Positions 58,752-64,000 of a DNA stretch of 64,000 bases are shown one piece after another. Under the pieces are notes generated by a model. The model was not told where the DNA came from. It saw nothing but the letters and a program-made list of their open reading frames with translations, and did no database searches. The position numbers and the translations under genes are program-made. The first letter of the stretch is position 1; each line of letters begins with the position of its first letter. Source of the DNA: Hyphomicrobiales bacterium (GTDB lineage Bacteria; Pseudomonadota; Alphaproteobacteria; Rhizobiales; Beijerinckiaceae); NCBI GenBank assembly GCA_027484655.1, contig JAIXSM010000027.1, positions 1 through 64,000 of the forward strand, read 5' to 3'.

Positions 58752-58766
58752 GTTGCAATGCAACAT
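58750..58766. promoter_or_regulatory. Perfect palindrome over the phaZ promoter
   Basis: ATGTTGCA-a-TGCAACAT, 8-bp arms around one base. Its core TGC-N3-GCA resembles PhaR sites (CTGC-N3/4-GCAG) reported for alphaproteobacteria. It lies 26 bp upstream of the phaZ ATG. Confidence 0.6.
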
Positions 58767-58791
58767 TGCCTCGGCTGACGGGTTGGTCCGG

Positions 58792-60045
58792 ATGAACCGC
58801 TTTTCCTACCATATCTACGAGATGGCTCACTTGGCACTGGCTCCTGCTCGCGCGTGGTCAGATGTCACGAGAGCTGTGTTTAGGAACCCGGTCAATCCGT
58901 GGACCCACACGCACGCCGGGCGCAACCTCGCGGCATCGGCGGAGCTTTTCGAACGGCTGACGCGCCGGTACGGCAAACCCGCCTTCGGCCTCGACCAGAC
59001 ATCTGTGGACGGCGTTGTTCACGATGTCTCGGAACAGATCGTGTGGCAGAAGCCCTACTGCCGTGTGATTCACTTCGCCAAGGCCGGCTTGCAGAACGCG
59101 CAACAGCCACGGTTGCTGATTGTAGCGCCCATGTCAGGCCATTACGCCACGCTCCTGCGCGGCACTGTGGAAGCCCTGCTGCCGCACTGCGACGTCTACA
59201 TTACGGACTGGACCGACGCCCGTATGACGCCTTTGTCCGCCGGACCTTTCGGGTTCGACGACTACGTTCAGTACCTGATGGAAATGTTCGCGGCCCTCAA
59301 CAGTGATGGCCAGCGCCGGGTCCACTCAATGGGGGTCTGCCAACCATCGGTGCCGTTGCTTACGGCTGTCGCGCTGATGGAGGAGAACGGCGATCCGAAC
59401 AGTCCGGAATCCATGATCCTGATCGGCGGACCAATCGACACGCGCCGCAGTCCCACCGCAGTGAACACGCTTGCGCAGGAGCGTGGAACCGCGTGGTTCA
59501 AACGAAACTGCATCGTTTCGGTTCCATTCCCTTACCCGGGCATGGGCCGCGAGGTTTACCCTGGCTTCCTTCAGCTCTCAGGCTTTATGGCCATGAACCT
59601 TGACCGGCACATGAATGCGCATTTCGAGATGTTCAATCATCTCGTGGAAGGCGACGGCGACTCGGCCGAGAAGCACCGCGAGTTCTACGATGAGTATCTT
59701 GCGGTGATGGACCTCGACGCGGCCTATTACCTGGAAACTATCGACCGCGTATTCGTGAGGCACCTGCTCCCGAAGGGTGAGCTGACCTATCGTGGTCAGC
59801 GCGTGGACCCGTCCGCCATCCAGCGCACGGCGCTGATGACGATTGAAGGCGAGAAGGATGACATCTCCGGCGTGGGGCAAACGGCTGCGGCCCACGACCT
59901 CTGCTGCAATGTGCCTGACAGCCGCAAGGTCCACTATCTGCAGATGGGCGTAGGGCACTATGGCGTCTTCAACGGCTCGCGCTTCCGCAAGGAGATCGCG
60001 CCGCGTATGGTCGCTTTCATGAAGGCCAGCTCAGAACAGGATTGA
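58792..60045 (+). CDS. phaZ: Intracellular polyhydroxyalkanoate depolymerase
   Basis: A 417-residue cytoplasmic PHB depolymerase. The N-terminus MNRFSYHIYEMAHLALAPARAW is the family start; the nucleophile is Cys in GVCQPSVP, replacing the Ser of lipase boxes, as in R. eutropha PhaZ1. The Asp lies in the EGEKDDISGVGQT segment and the His in VGHYGVFNGSRF. It degrades stored PHB granules to 3-hydroxybutyrate. The downstream YgjP-like gene begins one base inside the stop. Confidence 0.93.
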   Translation: MNRFSYHIYEMAHLALAPARAWSDVTRAVFRNPVNPWTHTHAGRNLAASAELFERLTRRYGKPAFGLDQTSVDGVVHDVSEQIVWQKPYCRVIHFAKAGLQNAQQPRLLIVAPMSGHYATLLRGTVEALLPHCDVYITDWTDARMTPLSAGPFGFDDYVQYLMEMFAALNSDGQRRVHSMGVCQPSVPLLTAVALMEENGDPNSPESMILIGGPIDTRRSPTAVNTLAQERGTAWFKRNCIVSVPFPYPGMGREVYPGFLQLSGFMAMNLDRHMNAHFEMFNHLVEGDGDSAEKHREFYDEYLAVMDLDAAYYLETIDRVFVRHLLPKGELTYRGQRVDPSAIQRTALMTIEGEKDDISGVGQTAAAHDLCCNVPDSRKVHYLQMGVGHYGVFNGSRFRKEIAPRMVAFMKASSEQD

Positions 60046-60851
60046 TGAAGCAAGTTCAGCGGACCTCGCACGGCCAACCCAGGGTCACCGGGCGGATACC
60101 CGAGCGGCCGCCTGAGAGGCAGTGCATACAGGTTACCTGCCCTCAGACGGCCCGGGCTTTCGATATCCGCGTCAAACGCCAGTCGGGCGCGCGGCGCCTA
60201 ACGCTTCGCGTCAACCCACGTGGCGACGTTGTGCTCGTCATACCGCCCCGAGGGGGTTTGCTGGACGCGATCAGGTTCGCTCAGTCCCATGTGGACTGGA
60301 TCTCCCAAAAGTCCTCCGCGTTGCCCGCCGCAACACCATTCGCCGCAGGCGCCCTCGTTCCGATCCGTGGGGTCGAACATCTGCTGGAGCATCGACCGGG
60401 CCGCGGCACCGTTTGGGTGGAGACTGGAACCGGTCTGGGAGGCTCCTGCGAACGCTTGCTGTGCGTGGCAGGCGACGCCGGGCACATGAGCCGCCGCGTC
60501 ACAGACGCGCTGAAACGCTGGGCGCTTCAGGATCTTTCCGAAGCGACGGCAAAACACTGCCGCATACTGGGCCGCAAGACGCCCGCCATTCAGCTGCGAG
60601 ATCCCGTCAGCCGGTGGGGCTCGTGTTCATCCACAGGCGTCATCAGCTTTTCATGGCGACTGATTCTTGCCCCTCCATACGTGCTCGATTACCTGGCCGC
60701 CCATGAAGCCGCCCACCTGATCCACATGAACCACTCGCCCGAGTTCTGGGGTCTGCTCGCAACCATGAGTCGAGACGTCGATCGCGCGGAGTCATGGTTG
60801 AAGAGCAACGGCCCCGGGCTGCATCGTTATGGACGCGAGGCGCGCGCCTGA
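60045..60851 (+). CDS. YgjP-like / M48-type metal-dependent hydrolase
   Basis: A 268-residue protein with YgjP (DUF45) features: IRVKRQSGARRLTLRVNPRGDVVLVIPP at the start, RDPVSRWGSCSSTG, and a zinc-metallopeptidase-like HEAAHLIHMNHSPEFW (HExxH plus the HSxxFW motif). Substrate unknown. ATG 60045 overlaps the phaZ stop by one base (TGATG), so the two are coupled. Confidence 0.9.
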   Translation: MKQVQRTSHGQPRVTGRIPERPPERQCIQVTCPQTARAFDIRVKRQSGARRLTLRVNPRGDVVLVIPPRGGLLDAIRFAQSHVDWISQKSSALPAATPFAAGALVPIRGVEHLLEHRPGRGTVWVETGTGLGGSCERLLCVAGDAGHMSRRVTDALKRWALQDLSEATAKHCRILGRKTPAIQLRDPVSRWGSCSSTGVISFSWRLILAPPYVLDYLAAHEAAHLIHMNHSPEFWGLLATMSRDVDRAESWLKSNGPGLHRYGREARA

Positions 60852-60856
60852 CGAAG

Positions 60857-61534
60857 CTACGAACGCCGGATAAACGTGAGGTAGGATGTGGCTCGACCCG
60901 CCGCTCGCGCCTTGATCTCATAGCGTGTGCTGGCCCAGTCGGGCCAAGGGTGAGACCAGTCGTCCGGCGATGCGCCACGCCAGTCAAACAATTCTGATTT
61001 GATCATCAAGGATAACGCCCAGCCGGCATAGTCATCGATGTCGGTTGCAAAACGAAGCTCGCCGCCTGGGCGAAGAACGCGGGCGAGTTTCTCGATGTTT
61101 TCGGGGGAAATGAATCGCCGCTTCCGCTGCCGGAACTTTGGCCAGGGGTCGGGATAGAGGATGCAGATCCTGTCGATGCAGGCGCCGGGAAGGTCGGCCA
61201 GAAGGCGGGCGGCGTCCTCATCAAAGAGGCGGATGTTCGTGAGCTGCCTGCTTTCAACGGCGGCAAGCAGCTTCGCTACACCGTTGAGAAACACCTCGCA
61301 GCCGATAAATCGGTCTTTTGGATGCAGTTCCGCCATTCTGGCGAGGTGCTCTCCTCCGCCAAAGCCGATCTCCAGCCAACGCTCACCAGTCAAGTCAGGG
61401 GCGAACGCGGCCCCCGCGGCCACGTCTGCTCCACTGACTCGCAGCGTCGGCAGCAGGTCACGAACAAGCTCGTCCTGATGGGCCCTGAGGGGTTTCCCCT
61501 TGCGCCGGCCGAAGAATGAGGAGCTATCTTTCAA
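60857..61534 (-). CDS. trmB: tRNA (guanine-N7-)-methyltransferase
   Basis: Makes m7G46 in tRNA. SAM motif I is LEIGFGGGEHLARMAE, then GCEVFLNGVAKLLAAVE, LYPDPWPKFRQRKRRF (the catalytic PDPWPKxRHxKRR-type motif) and ATDIDDYAGW. The 225-residue length from TTG 61534 is typical. The frame remains open to ATG 61561, but that codon is within the metK terminator hairpin, so TTG is preferred. Confidence 0.92.
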   Translation of the reverse strand: MKDSSSFFGRRKGKPLRAHQDELVRDLLPTLRVSGADVAAGAAFAPDLTGERWLEIGFGGGEHLARMAELHPKDRFIGCEVFLNGVAKLLAAVESRQLTNIRLFDEDAARLLADLPGACIDRICILYPDPWPKFRQRKRRFISPENIEKLARVLRPGGELRFATDIDDYAGWALSLMIKSELFDWRGASPDDWSHPWPDWASTRYEIKARAAGRATSYLTFIRRS

Positions 61535-61540
61535 GATGAC

Positions 61541-61573
61541 CCAAAAAGAAGAGGGGCGCATTTCTGCGCCCCT
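61541..61573 (-). terminator. Terminator of metK
   Basis: AGGGGCGCA / TGCGCCCCT stem with a 4-nt loop at 61552-61573, followed on the minus strand by CTTCTTTTTGG. Ends about 11 bp after the metK stop. Confidence 0.85.
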
Positions 61574-61583
61574 GGTCAGATGA

Positions 61584-62774
61584 TCAAGCCAAGTGGCTCT
61601 TCAGCTTGTCGGCAAGGTCGGTCTTCTCCCAGGAGAAGCCGCCATCGGCATCCGGCTCACGGCCGAAATGGCCATAAGACGAAGTCCGCGCGTAGATCGG
61701 TTTGTTCAGGCTGAGATGCTCGCGAATGCCTCGGGGCGAAAGGTTCATGGCATCCATGAGCGCCGCCTCGAGCTTGCTCTCATCCACACGGCCAGTGCCA
61801 TAGGTGTCCGCATAGATGGACAGTGGCTTGGCGACGCCGATCGCGTAGGCGAGCTGGATGCAGCAACGATCCGCAAGGCCGGCGGCGACAACGTTCTTCG
61901 CGAGGTAGCGGGCGGCGTAGGCGGCCGAACGGTCCACCTTCGTCGGATCCTTGCCCGAGAAGGCGCCGCCGCCGTGGGGCGCTGCGCCGCCGTAAGTGTC
62001 GACAATGATCTTACGACCGGTCAGACCGCAATCCCCATCCGGACCGCCGATGAAGAACTTTCCGGTGGGGTTGATGTGCCAGACCGTGTCCTTGGAGATC
62101 CACCCGTCCGGGAGCGCCTTGCGAACGTAAGGCTCGATCATCTCGCGCACCTGGGCGGAGGTCATGTCCTCAACCGTATGCTGGTGCGAGACCACAATTT
62201 GCGTCACGCCAACCGGCACGCCGTTTTCGTAACGGACCGTGACCTGGCTCTTGGAGTCGGGTCCAAGCCCCTTCTCGGCGCCCGAGTGACGGGCTTCGGA
62301 GAGAAGCCGCAGGATCTTGTGGGAATAGTGAAGCGGCGCAGGCATCAGCTCCGGCGTCTCGAGGCAGGCGTAGCCGAACATGATGCCCTGGTCGCCGGCG
62401 CCCTCGTCCTTATTCCCGGCGGCGTCGACGCCCTGGGCGATGTCGGCAGACTGGGAGTGCAGGAGCACCTCAACCTTGGCGCGCTCCCAATGGAAACCAT
62501 CCTGCTCGTAGCCAATCTCCCGGATGGCCTGGCGAGCAACATGAACGATGGTGTCTTCGGAGAGCTTGGGCCCGCGGACCTCGCCGGCGATCACAACACG
62601 GTTTGTGGTGGCCAGGGTCTCGCACGCGACGCGGATCTGGTAGGGATCGAGGCCAGCTTTCGCGCCCTCACGGAAGAACAGATCCACGACTTCGTCGGAA
62701 ATCCGGTCGCAAACCTTGTCCGGATGTCCTTCTGACACGGACTCGCTGGTGAAAAGATAGTTCTGACGTGCCAC
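61584..62774 (-). CDS. metK: S-adenosylmethionine synthetase
   Basis: Makes S-adenosylmethionine from ATP and methionine. The 396-residue protein starts [27 protein letters not shown] and has [18 protein letters not shown] and [16 protein letters not shown] motifs. Start is GTG 62774 (GGAG, 8-bp spacing); a TTG at 62780 is too near the SD. It is downstream of the xre gene and in line with trmB, the usual lnt-xre-metK-trmB order. Confidence 0.97.
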   Translation of the reverse strand: MARQNYLFTSESVSEGHPDKVCDRISDEVVDLFFREGAKAGLDPYQIRVACETLATTNRVVIAGEVRGPKLSEDTIVHVARQAIREIGYEQDGFHWERAKVEVLLHSQSADIAQGVDAAGNKDEGAGDQGIMFGYACLETPELMPAPLHYSHKILRLLSEARHSGAEKGLGPDSKSQVTVRYENGVPVGVTQIVVSHQHTVEDMTSAQVREMIEPYVRKALPDGWISKDTVWHINPTGKFFIGGPDGDCGLTGRKIIVDTYGGAAPHGGGAFSGKDPTKVDRSAAYAARYLAKNVVAAGLADRCCIQLAYAIGVAKPLSIYADTYGTGRVDESKLEAALMDAMNLSPRGIREHLSLNKPIYARTSSYGHFGREPDADGGFSWEKTDLADKLKSHLA

Positions 62775-62842
62775 GGACAAAACTCCGGTTGACTGCTTCC
62801 TTGAGCTCCCCGCCTGCGACTGTGCCGCCGCAGTGGGCCACG

Positions 62843-62872
62843 ATAAATGGCGCCGGTCGTTCGTTCGGTCAA
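62843..62872 (-). promoter_or_regulatory. Candidate metK promoter
   Basis: On the minus strand TTGACC (62867-62872) and ATTTAT (62843-62848) are separated by 18 bp. It predicts a leader of about 60 nt before GTG 62774. No SAM riboswitch consensus is seen. Confidence 0.5.
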
Positions 62873-62910
62873 GCCGATTTCAATGCTTCGTTCTGTTTAA
62901 AGAACAGCGC

Positions 62911-63318
62911 TCAGCCGCTTCCGGATGACTCTGATTGCCGCGCCAGAGCGCGGACGAGGTCAAGGACGGAAGATCTCAGGCGATCATCCCTTATCGTCAT
63001 GAAAGCCTTGATAAGCTGGAGGCCTTCTGCCGGAAGCATAACGCTTGTCGCAGACGTATGCGCCGGTTCGCGGACCCCTGTCGAGACAATCTCGGGGGCT
63101 CCTTCGTAGAAGAACGACGGCGGCGCGTCCAACACCCGCGCTATCTCCTGCAGGCGGCCGGCCCCGATGCGGTTAGCGCCCTTTTCATACTTCTGCACCT
63201 GCTGGAACGTGACGCCCAGCGCCTGAGCGAGGCGCTCTTGCGTAACGCCTAGCGCCGTGCGCCGGAGCCGCACACGGGAGCCTACAAATCGGTCGATGGA
63301 GCTCGGCGAACGTCTCAA
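62911..63318 (-). CDS. Xre-type helix-turn-helix transcriptional regulator
   Basis: A 135-residue regulator: VRLRRTALGVTQERLAQALGVTFQQVQKYEKGANRIGAGRLQEIARVLDAPPSFFYEG is the Cro/C1-type HTH shared by alphaproteobacterial proteins of this lnt-metK context (excerpted motif FQQVQKYEKGANRI). The C-terminal half is a predicted helical part. Start is TTG 63318. Its target genes are not shown; metK and its own gene are likely candidates. Confidence 0.88.
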   Translation of the reverse strand: MRRSPSSIDRFVGSRVRLRRTALGVTQERLAQALGVTFQQVQKYEKGANRIGAGRLQEIARVLDAPPSFFYEGAPEIVSTGVREPAHTSATSVMLPAEGLQLIKAFMTIRDDRLRSSVLDLVRALARQSESSGSG

Positions 63319-63389
63319 GAAAGGGATCCACTTTGCGCGGCTTTCTTGACCTTAGCCTTAAGCGTCTGCTCTTGCAACGTCTCCGAAGG

Positions 63390-64000
63390 TCACGCACGCC
63401 CGCGCCGGCCCACCAGAGCCGACAGCAGGAAGATGACGAGCAGAACCATGGGCGGCGAAGCGGGTGCGCGACTGAAAGGGGGCGGCGCTATGGACCCCGG
63501 CAGCCTCCCATCGACGACGCCCGCTAAATCGAGCCCCAGAGATGAAACCACGCGGCCGTAAGGATCAATAATGGCCGACACACCACTGTTGGCCGCGCGC
63601 ACCATGGGCAGCCCTTCCTCAATAGCGCGCAAGCGGGCTTGGGCAAAATGTTGATAGGGCCCAGGCGTGCGGCCAAACCAGCCATCGTTCGTCAGATTGA
63701 CCAGCGCCACGGGACGCTCTGGTCCAGCCAAACGGCTCGACGCCCCCGGGAAAATCGCTTCATAGCAAATGAGCGGCAGGATCAGGCCAAGGCCCGGAGT
63801 CCGTAGCGGCTCGTTGCGAACGCCGGGCTCAAATCCGCCCGGCACCGCGATGAATTGGCGAAGTCCCAAACTCTCCAGCAGCTTCCGGAAGGGCAGATAC
63901 TCACCAAACGGAACCAGATGCGTCTTGTCGTAAGTATCCAGGATCAATCCACCAGACTGTATGACGTGAATTGAGTTAAAGTACGACCACCCACGACCGG
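63390..64000 (-). CDS. lnt: Apolipoprotein N-acyltransferase, C-terminal part
   Basis: Only the last 202 residues are in the window; the frame is open to the right edge, and the segment SYFNSIHVIQSGG links to GLILDTYDKTHLVPFGEYLPF. The catalytic Lys (YDKTHLVPFGEYLP) and the nucleophilic Cys (LPLICYEAIFP) of the nitrilase-like domain are present. The protein ends with a hydrophobic helix and a short Arg tail. Lnt adds the third acyl chain to lipoproteins in the periplasmic face of the inner membrane. Confidence 0.95.
   Translation of the reverse strand, partial: GRGWSYFNSIHVIQSGGLILDTYDKTHLVPFGEYLPFRKLLESLGLRQFIAVPGGFEPGVRNEPLRTPGLGLILPLICYEAIFPGASSRLAGPERPVALVNLTNDGWFGRTPGPYQHFAQARLRAIEEGLPMVRAANSGVSAIIDPYGRVVSSLGLDLAGVVDGRLPGSIAPPPFSRAPASPPMVLLVIFLLSALVGRRGRA

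Noticed and set aside
61593-62735. 380-codon open frame antisense to metK
   Set aside because: Shadow of metK in high-GC DNA.
62775-62910. SAM riboswitch before metK
   Set aside because: Compared with SAM-I, SAM-II and SAM/SAH consensus pieces; no convincing match.

Overview
The window is GC-rich, densely packed chromosomal housekeeping DNA from an alphaproteobacterium, most likely of the order Hyphomicrobiales (Rhizobiales). The pointers are gene families and orders: CycM-type membrane cytochrome c, Hsp20-DUF1150 pair, ActS/ActR (RegB/RegA) with mmcB, mutM/ubiE-ubiB-coaBC-dut, rpsT-dnaA, lnt-xre-metK-trmB, an SRP RNA just upstream of dnaX, an intracellular PHA depolymerase, and GANTC sites near dnaA. 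I see no insertion sequence, prophage, CRISPR array, rRNA or tRNA gene.

Layout. 1-1.3 kb: the end of an HpcH/HpaI-type aldolase and a dihydroxyphthalate-decarboxylase-like gene. 1.3-9.3 kb: protein synthesis and replication genes on the minus strand (fmt, def, recR, ybaB, dnaX, SRP RNA), then nudC (plus) and kdsB-pheA (minus). 9.4-17.2 kb: a cytochrome c, then a yejABEF peptide importer running directly into deoB. 17.2-20.7 kb: DUF1194-ggt (minus) and a heat-shock hsp20-DUF1150 unit with a clear RpoH-type promoter. 20.7-30.6 kb: a class A PBP, dnaN, a MetF-like gene with an HTH-methyltransferase gene, recF and gyrB. 30.6-35 kb: a five-gene operon bioM-bioN-bioY-acyl-CoA ligase-thiolase. 35-42.8 kb: an oxidoreductase, a YqaA-like membrane protein, a class II aldolase, ridA, a MoeB/ThiF-like gene, argG, typA, mutM. 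42.9-51.1 kb: ubiE-ubiB-coaBC-dut, an Rrf2 regulator, cysK, rpsT, a 0.7-kb gene-free stretch, and dnaA. 51.1-58.7 kb: a polyamine-binding-like protein with an aminotransferase, a BtuFCD-like importer, mmcB and actSR. 58.7-64 kb: phaZ, a YgjP-like hydrolase, trmB, metK, an Xre regulator and lnt (cut by the window end).

Most genes are ordinary. The parts most worth a second look are: the biotin ECF transporter fused into one operon with a YhfT-like ligase and a YhfS-like thiolase, the latter missing two canonical active-site residues; the MetF-like/HTH-methyltransferase pair with a nested inverted-repeat block between it and recF; the perfect palindrome over the phaZ promoter; and the RpoH promoter and hairpin leader of hsp20.

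Coordinates for starts were chosen from Shine-Dalgarno spacing, family N-termini and overlaps. Several genes use GTG or TTG starts, and uncertain ones are marked. No database search was possible, so all names rest on motif and family recognition by eye.
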